The notes below the pieces were generated by a model that saw nothing but the letters and a program-made list of their open reading frames with translations, was not told the DNA's origin and ran no database searches. From Cymbidium sinense (Eukaryota > Streptophyta > Magnoliopsida > Asparagales > Orchidaceae): a stretch of DNA of 64,000 nucleotides. The translations under genes were made by a program, and so were the position numbers. Positions 1 through 14,300 of this stretch are shown here, piece by piece; positions within the stretch are counted from its first letter, which is position 1, and each line of letters opens with the position of its first letter. The stretch lies in the NCBI GenBank assembly GCA_021442155.1, contig CM038215.1, forward strand, positions 207,508,982 through 207,572,981, written 5' to 3'.

Positions 1-3000
1 TAAAATAATACATCACTAAATAAGAAAAATATCACATCATAAATAATACATCAGCCTAGCCTAATTCTAGGGTAGGTGATCTAGTATTTTAGTGAGTGAA
101 AAGAGGCTTGTGTGGTATGATTGCATTAGGCTTTTTTTAGGTTTATGCTTTAATTTGATTTCAGAGCTTGTTCAATTTTACCATTAAATGATTTAAATAA
201 TTTTGAATTTTATTTTACTTTTAGGTTTATTTTTGTGTTAAAGTTGAAATCAAGTTTTAAAGAATGAAAAATAAAATATATTCTCCTTAGGGCAGAATCA
301 ATTTTATTAATCATCCTAATCCTAAGAGAATGGAATCCCCATCATAAGATAAAAATTTATTTTAAGGGTTAAACTAAGAACTTTTGTATCTTAATTAACC
401 AATCTAAATTTATATAAATGATTTAATTGAATTAGATTTGATTTGATCAATGTTTATTTGTTTTAGTTTGAGTTGATTTACTTTCATGTGTTTTGGTTGT
501 TGATATTGATTTTAAATTTATTGGGTTTTAGTTTAGTTTAATTCAGTCTTAACAATTTAATTAATATTTAATTACTTTCTTTGAATTAATATTTAATTCC
601 TTTCTTAGTTTCATTTTATTGAATTTTATGGTGTTTATGTTGATTAAATAATTTTAAATGTTATTTGAATTTGGTTAATATGTTTTAATTTAATTAATTT
701 ATGATTTGATTGAATTTTAAGTAATCTTTTATTTAAATTCCAATTAATATTTTGATCATTTAATTTATTAAGTTTGGTTATTTGATTTGATGATTATTTA
801 GTCTAATTTATTTGATCTTTTATTTTAATTTAATTGATTTGTTTGGTTTGTTTAAGCTTTATGTTGATTGATTTATTTTGGCATTGTTTGAAATTAGTAG
901 TAATTGAATATGATTTAATGGCTTGAAGTTTATATTTAATTCTATGCTTATTTGTTTTGATTAAGGTTTACTTATTTATTAGTTTGTTTAGATTAGGCAA
1001 CTTAAATATTTGCTTTGATTTCAATTGATTATTTATAATTGGACTTTCATTTAATTTGATTTATTTATTTTCTTAATTAAAATTTGGTTAATGTCCTTAA
1101 TTAATAGTTCATGTTTAATTAAATGTTTACACTTATATATTTAAATGTTAGTTAATTCATCTTATTCAAATAAATTGAATTTGATCTAATTTGGTTATAT
1201 ATTGAATTGATTTAAGTTTACTTTAATTATATTTGACTTGATTTAACTAGCATTCAATGACTAGTCAAGATGAGTTTGATTTATGATCAATTTTATTTAA
1301 AGTTTAATGATTAATCAAGGTTCAATTTAGTATGATCAATTTATAGTTGAGATTCAATGTTTTATCAAGGTTTAATTGGGTTAGTTTGATCTATATAGTT
1401 AACTAAGTTGATTGGATATTCATGATTGACTTAGTTACTTTATTTATTTGTTTAAAATTTGGTTTAAATGATTGGTTTAAATAGATTCATTAATTCCATC
1501 ATGATTAATTCGGTTAAAATATGACTAATGATTAATTGGATGTTTTGATTTAGTCGATGAGTTTGAGTAATAATTATCTAAGTTTATCTTATCTAAATTG
1601 ATTTGTTCATATTAGGCTTGACTTAGATGTTTAGTTTAATTAATTAAAATAAAGACTATTTAGGTTTAATATGATTAATTTAATTATGTGATTAACTTGA
1701 CTAATGGATTTGATTAAATTAATTATGGGTTAACCAATTATTTAATTTAACCATGATTATTTTGATTAAAATTGATATTGAATTTAATTAAGTGTTTGAT
1801 TTAAGTTAAGTTTGATTTAAGGATTAGTTTTGATATGACCTAATTAAGAGTTTCATTTAAGTTTAGTTGACTTAAGAATTATTACTATTATTACTTTATA
1901 AGGTTTATTTAATTTAATTTTGTTCAGTTAAATGATTAATTAATTTGATTTGAAGTTTCTTTACTAAAGTGATTATGGGTTGGGCTTCATTAGAAATTAG
2001 TGAATTGATTATGTTTTGAATAATTAATTTTAAGTAGCATTGAATTAGTGATTAATTAAGCCTTTACTTTATTAAATGTTTGGTTTGATTAAGAATTTAA
2101 TGATCCATTGATTCAATCTTAATTAGTTTCATTATTATTAGCTTAAAAATGATTATCTTGGCCAAGTAGTTGATTAAATTACTGGTTATTTGATGATCGA
2201 TTGATCTGATTAATTGAAGTTTTAAATTATTCATTTAATTAAGAATGGACTAATAATCAATTAAGTTTGGTCTTAATTGAATGATTAGTTTATTTAAATG
2301 ATTAAATTTAGTTGGATAATGAATATTAAGCTTAATTGATACTTAAGTGGTTTGATTAAGGGTTAATTAATTTGTTCTTGATTAGCTTAATCAAAATTTA
2401 ATTATGGGTTAATTATAGTATTTTTTCAGGCTAATTTAAGTTTGATTTGATTTAAATTAATTAGTTGTTAAAGCTTCTAATTTGGTTTAATGTGTTTAAA
2501 TTGATGATTTAAGTTTATTTCATTAAGTTTAATATGAAATTTAATTAATATTTTATTAAGTTTCATATAGTTAATTCTATTAAGTTCAAGTTTATGTTTG
2601 ATTAAGTTTAGGTTCAATTTGGTTTAAGTTAAAGATTACATGATATTTTCTTAATTAAATTTAGGGTTGGTTTTATGTGGTTTTGGTGTTATTTTATTTA
2701 TGATTTTGGCTTGATATTTTAATTTATTGGAATTTAACTTTAATGAATTCATTTAATGTTGATTTTGATGAATTAGAAACCCAAATTTTAAGTAATTTTT
2801 AGATTAATGTAACTTTAGAGGATTATATTATTTTCTTAAGGTTCTTTGGTGCTAATAAAAATGGCTTAAACTATTTTTATGATTTTTACAATTTTTTAGA
2901 TTTTAAATTTAATATTTCGTGAAATTAGGTATTTAGACTTTAAAATTTGATATTTTCCAATCCATCCATCATTTTGGCTTGTGATAGGTGTGTTTTAACC

Positions 3001-4022
3001 TTAATTTCATTCTTTAAAAATTTTAGATGAATTTAATTATTATTTTAGGATTAATTTAAATTTTTTGATTTTTCTTCAAACCTACATTAACCCCAAAATA
3101 CCTAATAAAAATTGAGGCTTTTAATTTCATTATATTCCTCTCGAAATGACAAATCCAATGAGCCCTTATGATTTTTCATGATTATTTTATCTTTATAATT
3201 TTTTGAATTTTTAAACATTTTTTAGTATTTTTTAAATTCAAAAATTTTAAATTTTTTATTCAACCTAGTCAGCACCATGTGGAGCTGATGCGGCAGGACT
3301 TTTCGCATTTTGATTGCGGATTGTCCATGTAGGATCCATGTAGAATAATGACAGGGATGCGGAATTGATTAGAGCCATCTGATCATGGAAAAAATGGCTT
3401 ATATTTGATCCTAGTTTTTCTTAAGGGATCAAATCAAACAATGCTTCTAGATCAAAGCTATCCATTCTAAATAAAGGGAACAAATGGCTCAGATTTTATC
3501 CTTGTTCTTGCTAGCGAGAACCAAGAACCATCCACATTCAAATCCCAATTTTCGGTGATCTAGCCAATGATTCTTGGGATTTTGATTACAAAATGATGAG
3601 GGATCGATTTGAATTGATCCATATAGCTTGATCTCAATGAAGATCAAGTTTGTTACATAAAAGACCAATGCATAATAGAGAAGTGGTCAGATTTGAGACA
3701 TACCTCACCGGCAAGGATGCTTTGAGCACCTTCACCATTTTGAGGTGAAGTTGTGGACGTGATTTGGTGTCTTGCCTCCCTCTTGATTGACATGGAGACC
3801 ATAGCTCCACCTCTTACCATCAGCTTTGGTCAACCTATAGCTTGCAAGTGGTGAGAGACTCAAGGAAGGGCTCATTTGAGTTTGCCTCTATCCATGGAAT
3901 GTGAAGGGATATTCAATTGAGGGTGAGGATCATTTTTCTCCTACTTTCATTTTTGGTAGTGAGGTTTGCCACCGGTATGGCTGAATTTCGGCTTGCAGGT
4001 GATGAGGAAGTTTGGGGAAGGG

Positions 4023-4027
<5 letters not shown>

Positions 4028-4055
<28 letters not shown>
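4028..4055. repeat. (TC)n microsatellite in unit G
   Basis: A TC run in the GC-richer module of unit G, with a shorter second run at about 4098-4114. Confidence 0.9.
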
Positions 4056-4436
4056 CCCACCTTTGGAATATTTATGTGGTGTTAAGATTGATAAATAGTC
4101 TCTCTCTTTCTCTCCTCTTACTTGGCTAAGAACCTATCCATTGGAAGGATATGAGGTGGCTAGAATTCTCTGGCGGCGGTGAGATGCTCAAAGAATGGAG
4201 TTGACTCACCTCCTCTCATCCTCTAGATGGAATGGGAATAGATAGATTGAGAAGAGGAACTCCGCCTCTTTTTCCCTCTTGTCCATGAGCCTTCCATGAG
4301 GAGAACTCCATAATGGTGTGCCATGCTTGGTTATTAAGGAGCTTGTCCTTTTGCTCCCAAGTCCATATTCTTAGTGTAAATTCAATTCTATTCAATGAAG
4401 GAGTGGGGAGGAGTTGGCTTTGTTAACTTTATGAAT

Positions 4437-4672
4437 GGGTGTTTGGATTTCTCTTTTATGATTTCTACCTCATCTCCCATGGCAACCCCACCTCCTTTAA
4501 TTTTCTTCACCATCTTTTGATTTGCTACCATCTACTTAAATTGAGCCTAAGATGGGTGTTTGGATTTCTCTTCTTCTATGATTCCTACCTCATCTCCCAT
4601 GGCTATCCCAACTCATTTAATTTACTTCACCATCTTATTATTTGCTACCATCTACTTAAATTGAGACCAAGA
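4437..4672. repeat. 117-bp tandem duplication in unit G
   Basis: Copies 4437..4553 and 4554..4672, each from 'gggtgtttggatttctctt' to 'gctaccatctacttaaattg'. A frame stays open across both copies (4439..4687), but it is a by-product of the duplication, not a gene. Confidence 0.85.
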
Positions 4673-6123
4673 TGGATTAGAGGTTAGGTTATGTTCAATT
4701 GATTTGGTTTTAAACTACTTTAAGTATGATTCATGTCACTTCAACTTAACTTGCTTTGGATTAATTTAGGTTAATTTGTATTAAATTTATTTTATTAATT
4801 GACATTTAGATTTAGGTTTCAATTCTTATTACTTTTTTTTGAGTTTTATGGATTAATTGATCTATTTTTAGTTTAGGTTTGATGTGGCTTTAACAAAGTT
4901 TAAGTCCTTTCAATACTTTGATCCAAAGAAGTTAAATTTGATCTCTTAGTCTATTTGGCCTTTTAATTTAGATTTAAGTTTGCTTATGTTTAGTTGACCA
5001 TTTTGATAATTTTGATTAGTTAATTTCATTAGGTTGGGTTAAATTTTGATTTGAACCCAAATTGACCCATCTTAAATTAAGTTGGGTTTGATTAAATCAA
5101 ATTATCAGTTTGACATAATTGAAATGTATTTAGGTTACAATCATGTTTGATTAAGTTTTTGATATGATTTTGAACAATTAATTTTAATTGGTTTGAAATT
5201 AGGTTTTAATTTTGACCCACTTTGACCCAAATTAGGCTTAGTGGGTTCACATAGGTCAAATGACCAAATAAATCAAATTAAACCCAAATAATTATTTAAT
5301 TATGTTCATTTATGATTTTTAAATGATTTTAGATGTTTGAATTGAATTATGTTAAATTTATTTTAATTTAGGTTCAATAAGATCAATTTGAGTCTATTTG
5401 GATCAAATGACCCAATTAACCCATTTGAGATCATATTGGATTCAAATTAGATTAGATTTATGTTTAAACATGTTCATTTGATGATTTTGAGTCATAAGAG
5501 TAATTCAATTAGTCCAAATTTTGGTTAGTTGACTTTTGACTTGGTGGGGCTCATATGGATCAACTCTAAGTCAAATGACCAATTTGACCACTTTGAACTT
5601 CATCTAGATTTATTTTTGGATTCATTTATGTTTATTCATTGATTCTATATTTTTGATTTGATTGAATTTAATTTAGTTTTGATTTTATTTAATTTTTTAT
5701 AGACTTAGGTGATTTTGAGCTTAAATGGGTTAATTGAGTTAATAAACCCAATTATCTCAATCTAGGCTCAATTGAATTTATATTTTAATTCAAATATATT
5801 TGATTTAGATTTATGTTGAATTATGTTAGATTTAGATTTGATTTGAGTTTATCTAATCCAATTGGATTAGGTTAGGTCTTAAAAGGGTCTACTAAGATGA
5901 CCCAGGCTTTTATTTTAGAGTATTAAGTTTGGATTGATTTCAATTTTGATTTTGGCTTGAAATTCAATGTTTGATTCAATTTTTTATTTTATTTTATTTT
6001 ATTTATCTAGTCACTAAGTGTAGTGTCCAAAGTGCCTAATTATGGAGCTCATAATCCAAGATTTGGGGTCATAATTACTAGAATTAGGGATGGTGTTAAC
6101 CTCATCCATAAATGAGGTCAACA

Positions 6124-9100
6124 CTAGAACATAATTTAATTAAATAGTTAAAATTAAATAAAGAATATTAGACAAACATCTAAAAATGTCTTAAAACATT
6201 ACGATTAACATCAGAGAGCTCTAATAAAATCTTAGAACCCTTAGGAATTTGATAAATCTCAAAATCACATACTTAGAGATTAATAAATTATTAAAACCAA
6301 CATTAATCAAATTTACTCAAACTAAACTCCAAAATAAAAAAACATAATAAACTAATTATCAAGCTAAAGTTGCAAACAAATTAAAACTCAAGCACTCATT
6401 AATTAAACCTTACATTAGATCAAGCAAACATAAATCTAATTTAATTTAAATGAAACTTAATAAATATAATTAATCAATGATTGGAATGTAGTCAAATTAA
6501 TTATAATTCATTCATCAAATTTTAACCAAAACCAACCCTTAATCAGATAAAAAATAGAAATAATAATAATAAATAAATTTTAAAGTTAAATTAAGTAATT
6601 ATCTACAATAAATCATGTTAAACCAAATTAAATTAAACAAGTCATATTATATATAATTCCTAAGGCAAACTTAACTTATCTTAACTACTTAATTAAGATC
6701 ATCATAAACATTCATAAAAATTTAAATCAAGCTAATTATGCAAGGTTAATTAATAATCTTTTAATTAATTAAGACTTAAATAAAACTAATCATTATATTA
6801 AGTTAATTATGTTAAGATCGAATTATTCTAAATTAAGTCAAATCAATGAAACATCTAACCCTTATAAACTTAATTTCAATAAACTAATTAAAATAAGATA
6901 AACCTTAATTATTTAATTTGACAAAAAATGAATTAATCATTCATCATACTTTAATCTTATTAATCATGTTAAACTCAAATAATCAAGAACCAAGCTTTAA
7001 TCAAATCTATGAAACAAAATAAAACAAGTTATATTGATCAATCAATTCGATTAAATATAAATCTTTTAATTAATTTCATCATTTGATCTAAATAATGTAC
7101 AACTAAACAATCGTACATCAACTCATTTTAGTCAAATCATTTAAATATGATAGGTTGAATCGAATAAACTTTAAATATGTTGATCAAACAAATTGAACAT
7201 AAATATTTAATCAATCATCCAAACCAAAATAAATCAAATTAAAATAAATCATAATTAATTCAATCATTTAATCAGATTAACATCAATCCATCAAAGAAAC
7301 TTAATCAAAATAAATCAAATGTAAACCAAAACCAATTAAAATTTAAGTGCACAAAAACTTAATACATACATATGAATTGAAATATCAAATTAATCAAATT
7401 TTATCATAACATAAAATTGCTAAATTAAAAAAAATAATATAACTTACTCAATCAACTTAAACTATATGAAACAATGAAGCCTAATGGACTTAATAGATAT
7501 TTAAACTAAGACTAAATAAAAGATCAAACATTGATTGAATTCCAAATTGAAGCATTATCAAAACACATATAATTTAAATAATCATTAAACTTTAACCAAT
7601 ATAGATTGCTATTTTCTCAATTTTAATTAAATTCATTTTTTTAATTATTTAAAGAAATACCAAACTCAAATGAAAAGTGTATCCAATTTAATCAACCTAA
7701 GAACAATCATTATTAATTAAATTTTAATCAAGCTAAGACACATTCAACTAAAATTACAAATGAGATCAAAAATAAGTACAATCAAACTCATAAACTTTAA
7801 ATGCTAAATTAAAATTTTCAAAATCAATTTAAAGTGCATAAGTTAAAACAATTGTTAATTGGAATTGAATCTAAATCAAACTCTTCATGATAAGTGATTA
7901 CAAGGTATACAGTTTGAACACCCCCGAGATCATAGGGCTACTAGTCCGAAGGAGATCTCAAAATCTCGAACCCCTGATTTAATAATTACACGTACTTGTG
8001 AAACCTAAATTATAAGAAGAGATTAAATAAAGACATAAAAAATATTGATATATTTAAAATATAAAATATTAAGTTCAAGTCTTAAAGCAACTTTGACTAA
8101 AAAAGGAATAGGGTGTGAAGTAGACAAAGCTTTGCCACAAGCAAGGCTTAATGTTCTTTTCACTTTTTAAAACATAAAATTAATCTTAACATAAAATAAA
8201 AAGAAAAAACATAACTTTAAATTAGTTAAATGTTTGAAGTGAAATCACCCAATGATAAATTGAACAAATCTTAAACTGGAATCAAAATTAAATATAAAGA
8301 AGCTTAGTATAGGCTTGCCACACTAGCCCTCTTATCACACACTAGAATATTAGATGACAAATCCTAGACTTAGGCTTGGTCAGTATTTTATTATGATGTA
8401 TTAATTTTTTTATTTTGTGATGTAACATTTTAGACTGGATGTTAGGATTATACATGCATAGTCTAGATGCTAGAATGACATTAGACTAATGATATTTTCT
8501 ATTGGGGATTATACTTAAGGGACCTTTATAATAAACCTATAAATGCTTTTACTTGCAGGTGTTGCTGAAGTCCTTAAGTGTAATCCATTAGAACAAGTGG
8601 GCTTGGTGACCCAAGGTAGGGTTAAGCCCCAATATATAGAATATAATTACTTAGTATAAATGTATGTTAAGCTAACTTCTATTTTATAAGTATAGTTAGA
8701 GTTTCATTTTTCATAAAAATATAATTTATGTGATAGGCTTAGGATTAGAGCTATGAGGTTTAGGATGACCAGAGGCTAGAAGGCTTAGACTTGGGAGGCC
8801 CTTTGATGCCTAGAGTGCTTAATGCATGAAGTGAAGATGAAGGTGAAGAATTGAAGATTCCCATATATTTCTTTTGTCTTGTAGGATTAACTTTAATCCA
8901 GGTTGTATAAGGGCAGGGCTCATCTACCCAATCTTTTTCTTTTTTGAGGTGTATGACAGTACCTAGTTGCACTGGCTTTTTATTCTTTTAATTAATGATA
9001 TTTATTTGTCTTATTTACTTTGATTATGCATTAGAATTATATGTTTTTATAAGTTTCTTAAAATGCATATGTTTGTTATATAGCTTAGATATTGTAGGTT

Positions 9101-10411
9101 CTTTAATGACTTACATTTTCTACCCCACTAATCAACTCTAATTAAAATTTTAATAATGCATCTCACTTTAAAGCCTAGGTATTTAAGCAAAATAAAAGAT
9201 TTAGCAGCCTCTTAGCTATTTGTTGTATACTATAATAACAAGCATGCATATTATTCCATTCCTTGTGAATAGGGAGTCTCCACTCTTACACTATAAAGGA
9301 TAAGGCTTGGCTTAAGAGAGTAGTTCCCTTGTAGTGAAGAACACTCATTTCTTTTTGATTTAGCTCATAACTCCATTTTATTATGCATATAGGAATAAAT
9401 GTTTCCTAAGCCTAAGTCCAAATTGATAAGTCAAAATCAAATAAAATTTATAACTTTTGTTGCATTAGTTTATGTCATACTTTCATATCAACCATGATCT
9501 AGGCTCTTAGGGAGTGAGTTTAAGATCTTAGGTTCTTTCTTAATAAATAACAGCCTAACTATCTTGCATTCATAAGACTTGGCCACATGATTTTAAAAGT
9601 ATAGATGGTGTTAGCTGGCGACCACTCGAGGTAGTTGTAAGTCTAGAATAGTTGAGATAAGATCATTCTCTCTAGTGGAAGTGAATCAACATATCCTAAT
9701 TTCCCCAAATATAATTCAATCAAGCCTTTAGCTTATAATAAAGTACTTTAGATAAAAGTTCAAAGGCTGCTTATTTCTCACTTACTATGAGTGTAAGTCC
9801 TCACCTCTAAGTCATCTTTATAATTTTGTGTTGTTGGAATATAAGCCCTAGCTTTCTAACAAAATGTTAAATTAAATAATCATAATTCTCTACTTCAAAA
9901 ATATAAAGCTTTCACCATATGTTAAATTAAAGTGCTCAGAAGGCTTCCTAGTATTAAAAGCACTTCCTATTTATCCTCCTTTGGAACTTGTTAAGAACTC
10001 TTCCTATTCAAGCCTTCCCATTTGACTTTCTAACAATCATTAATTCTTTAATGTTAAACTTTGAAACTATTTAGAGATGCTAATTGACTACTTTAATTAA
10101 GAGTATTATTAGGAAATTCTTACTTTTTAAGATATAATTAACTATGGGATCTTGACATTATAAGGAACTTAAGGACATAACTTAAAATAAACTCTACTTT
10201 ACTTCATCCATGTGAAGTTGAAGAAAAATCTATGGTACACATAAACCCATCGGCCTTAAGAGTCCTTATTAAGTGTTTAAGCATATTTTAGAGGGATATG
10301 TTTACTTTTTGGGATAGTATATCATTCTTTGATGTCATACTCGATCATTTTAATAAGTACCCACTAAGATTTATTTGGTGTCCCTAACATCATACATTTT
10401 TAAACACCATA
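6124..10411 (+). mobile_element. Long LTR-like unit E (5' part cut off by unit G)
   Basis: Begins in the TTAATTAA-type module directly next to unit G. It continues through the 'gggctactagtccgaaggagat' block (about 7905-7995), the 'tagactggatgttagg' block (8430), a TATAAGGG box (8906) and the terminal block (9170-10411). It ends with GGTGTCC...AAACACCATA. Its missing 5' modules presumably lie beyond unit G, outside the window. No open frame of note. Confidence 0.6.
8906..8913 (+). promoter_or_regulatory. TATA-like box of LTR unit E
   Basis: TATAAGGG in the shared context GGTTGTATAAGGGCAGGGCTC, also at 49611 (unit B) and 59315 (unit C). It is the best candidate for the LTR promoter, separating a very long U3 from a 1.5-kb R/U5 part. 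Inferred from conservation only. Confidence 0.4.
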
Positions 10412-11358
10412 ATTATGTTAATTTAGGACAAGATTTCATACCTATCATGATCTAGGCTCTTAAGAAGTGAGTTTATGCTCTTAGAATTCTTTTCCTAATA
10501 AATAACAACCTAACCATCATACATTTCATAAGACTTAGACACATAGTTTTAAAAGTATAGAAGATGTTAGCTGGAGGATACTCCATGCGGTCATAAGTTC
10601 AAAAGTGTTAAAATATGTTTACTCTCTTTAGTGGAAGTGAACTAACACATCCTAATTTTTCATAAGTTGAGTTAAGTTGAGCTCTTAGCATATGCTAGAG
10701 CACTTAAGACATAGGTTAAGATATAGATCATTTTTTTACTATGGATGTTAGTCCTCACCTCCTAGGCATTTCTATAAGCTTGTGTTATTAGAATATAAGT
10801 CCTAGATTTCTAATAAAATATTAACTTAAAATAATTATAATTCTCTATTTCAAAGATATAACACCTCACTATATGAGAGATTGAAGTGCTCATTAAATTT
10901 CCTGGTATAATGAGCACTTCCTACTTGCTCTCTTTTAGATTCCATTAAGAACTCTTTCTATTTGAGTTTTCCTACATGATTTTTAATGATTACAAATCCT
11001 TTGATTTTAAACATTAAAATCCATAAAGATGTTAGCCAATTGCTTTAATCGAGAATTTCTTCGAAGGTTCATATCCGCTAAGATGTAATCAACTATGGAG
11101 GCTTGCAACTATAAGGAACTTTAGAACCCAGTTTAAAATAACTCATGCTTTACTTTATCCATATAAAGTAGGAGAAAAATCTCTGGTACGCGTAGAGCCA
11201 TCAGCCTTAGTAGTCTTTATTTGGTGATTGAGTCCATCATAGGGTGATATCTTTACCTTTTGAGGTAGTCTATTATTCTTTAATGTCATATTTGATTATT
11301 TTAATAACTACCCCTAAAATGTGCATGGTGTCCATCATCACACATTTTAAACACCATA
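10412..11358 (+). mobile_element. Remnant of LTR-like unit H (3' terminal block only)
   Basis: Repeats the terminal block that unit E has just finished: 'catgatctaggctcttaag', 'gttagctggaggatactcc', 'aactatggaggcttgcaac' and the end GGTGTCC...AAACACCATA at 11358. This is best read as the 3' remainder of an older unit into which E inserted. A tandem duplication of the terminal block is the alternative. Confidence 0.5.
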
Positions 11359-14300
11359 GCCTCCTAAATCTATCTACACTAAATCTTTACTAAAACCTAA
11401 TTGATTTTCCCCATGTATTTCTTGCATCACCATGAGTGAAAACGAATCAAAAACCACTCGATTTGAGAACAGAAAGGTTGTCCTAGACTAACTTCGATGA
11501 GCTTACATCGATACATGGTCTCTGGAGTAATTAGTGAAGAGGCAAGAGGGGAGTTCAACAATAGATCTTCATTTTACTAGACAAATCTATCTCGGCCGAG
11601 TTCACCATCGGCCTTAGCTCCATTGAAGTAAATCACTTCAAACCATAGACAACCCCAAAGGTGTTGGTCTTTTGTTATGTGATTTGGCATTTCTTGTATT
11701 TCACATCAAAGGGAACCCTTCCTTTTTTTTATTTTGATCCTAATGGAGTCAATTTCGTTGTGAAAATAGCCCTAAACAGCTTGAATCAAATTACGAGAGG
11801 CGGATCACCGAAGGTTGAATCCAGATCATATGCCCTCCATTCCACATGATTAGAATGGACAACCATGATAAATTTGCATTAGATTTTTTGATTTAATCCA
11901 ATCTAATCCCTTCACACCATATGTAAAGCATGGCTCACTCAATCGTTGACTGTGTAATCCGATTAAATAGGATTTAAAATATATTTAAATTAACTAAAAT
12001 TTTAAAAAAGCATAACTAATTATAGAAAATTATAAAAATACAAATTAAGGCTTGTGGAAAAGCTTCAATAGAGGAAAATTTAATAAAAATAATATCATTA
12101 ATTTTCTTTTTAAAAAGATAGAGACTATCCACGACTTAAAAATTTTCTTAATGTTCTAATTCTGCCTTAATTACTTGGCCAATGACTTGAAATTTTTGGT
12201 GAACACTCCATGGGATGACCTCTACCTCTCATAATTATTTCAAGTCAATTAGCTAAGTGTATTAAGAGACCCATATTTTAAATCATAAATAACTATTTTA
12301 TCTATTTGATAAATTTAATTAACTATAAAATTTATAAAATTTATTTTAGGTTTCTATTTATGCTTAATATACTTAATACCGACCAAAGAAAATATTGGGG
12401 TCTTTGATCCTAATTAATACTTAGAATCTTCATTAAGATGGCTTTATTAATTAAAAATTCATTAATAAACCTAAGATTTAGAAAATTCATAACTATTTGA
12501 ACAAATCTCTAAAAATTACAAAGAAATCCTCTTTGTGGTTAACTAATAGAGAGTTAATCAATGAAAATGAAATTTACAAAAGATTCTTGGTATTTTAAGA
12601 GTAATTACTTAATTAGGGTTTTCTTTAATTAATTAATTAATCACAAAATATTAGCCTTAATGCCTAAGAATTTTTACTATTCATTTCTCATGTTATTTTG
12701 CATGTTACAAAATTTCTCATAATTTTTAGGCTTGTACATTATGACTTCTTTATTTTTAAGATCTTTTGGGTATTAATTGAATTAAATACTTATAAAATCT
12801 AATTAATTCATAAAAATCATAATTCCACTTTTAAATTTCATTAATGATGAGAGGGCATGTATGGACTATATTTTTGTTTTGTCTCTCCTCATATAGGTTT
12901 AATTCACTTAAATCCAAATATATTAATTAAGACAATTAATTAAGCTTAAATAATTTTAACATCATATGATAAGCCTTAGGGTTAATAATTTGAGTAAACT
13001 TTCTTATGACACTTATTTATTTATTTCATCACTTTAGTTGTATGTTGGTCATCAATCATATGCATCTCATTAAAAAAACAAATTAATTGGCTAAGTTAAC
13101 ATTGTCTAATGATATTATCATTAATAAATTTAAAATTTAGGTCGCCTTTATATTCAAAGCACACATGCAAATGCATTCTCAATTGCAATAGATTATTGAA
13201 ATATATTAATCATATGCATTATCTACACTCTCTTAAGTACAAAGTTTGGACACTCGGGGGGTGCAAGGCTACTAATCTGAAAGGAATCTTAGATACCTCA
13301 TTTCTCTGGTTTAACAATAGCATGTACCTTAAAATAATGTGTAGAAAGTGCATATAAAAATTAAATTAATTCTCTAAATTTATCATTTTAAAATTCATGA
13401 TTTCATGCATTCACATCTATATTTGTGTGTATACTTATATATATGAATCTACATTTTCATCTAAACAAATATATTCATGAAAATGTACATATTTAAACAT
13501 TATATAAACCCTTTTTATTAAACCTTAGAATACAATACACATATGCATGCATACCTTAATGTGCTATATTTTTAAAATGATACAAGTAAATTAAATCCAA
13601 TATTTTTTTTACCCATAAAAACATAGCATCCATAATGTGATCTTTATAGTGAAGAGATATGTTAGATAGATGCCATGAGAAAATTTAAACTCTAGTCCTT
13701 GGTCTTAAGATACCTTTCTAGTGATCTTAATTTTATTTAAATTTGATCTAAACTTAGGATTTAATGAAAATCCTAACTCTTCATTAATAGAATTAAAAGT
13801 TATAAAAATTCATCCTTATAATCAATCTAAGGCAAGGGTGTAAAAGAAGAAGGGATGCACCTAAAGTTGATTTTATGATTTTCTTACACTCTTTAACACT
13901 ATAAGTTTAATCTGAATTTAACTTAAATTTATACTAAATCTATACTTGAGCTGATAATCGTGTAAAGAGTAATAACACCCTTTGATTAATAAATTAAATA
14001 TGTTATCACTTAGTGCAATCAAACATTAAAACCTATGTTTGTCTGACCACACCCATCTTTACACATACTCGAGATTATAAGGTCTCCAACTTTAGGATTA
14101 AGTTAGGATGGTGCTATATTGTAGATTGATGTTTTATTTTGTGATATAATATTTTAGACTAAATATTAGGGCGATATTAGACTAATATTATTTTCTACAG
14201 TGAGTTCTGCTTATTAATTAAAAGGGTCGCAGTAGTAAAAATAAATTAAATATATCTGCTTGCATGTACTACTTGCCCCTTTAACATTGTCCATTAGAAC

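Larger units (their letters stand above)
1..6123 (-). mobile_element. Long LTR-like unit G (minus orientation, 3' end outside the window)
   Basis: Read on the minus strand it starts at 6123 with TGTTGACCTCATT, the shared 5' end of the family, followed by a small CCTCAT/ATGAGG hairpin. The modules come in the family order: 'gggtcaaa'-type DNA (about 6000-4690), a GC-richer block with a 117-bp tandem duplication (4690-3240), then TTAATTAA-type DNA to base 1. It matches unit D best, for example around 41780-41840 against 280-345 reversed. No coding capacity. It sits inside same-family DNA (unit E), so it is most likely a nested insertion. The target duplication cannot be checked because the other end is outside the window. 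Confidence 0.65.

Noticed and set aside
1..3240. Possible satellite or matrix-attachment region from the TTAATTAA-rich DNA
   Set aside because: The same kind of DNA sits at the same place in every copy of the LTR family, so it is a module of the element; no regular period is visible.
3917..4687. Open frames of 70 and 82 codons
   Set aside because: They run through a (TC)n run and a 117-bp tandem duplication inside unit G; low-complexity peptides with no family resemblance.
10412..11358. Tandem duplication of the terminal block within unit E
   Set aside because: Not excluded, but both blocks have complete 3' ends and the second resumes mid-module, which fits nesting better.
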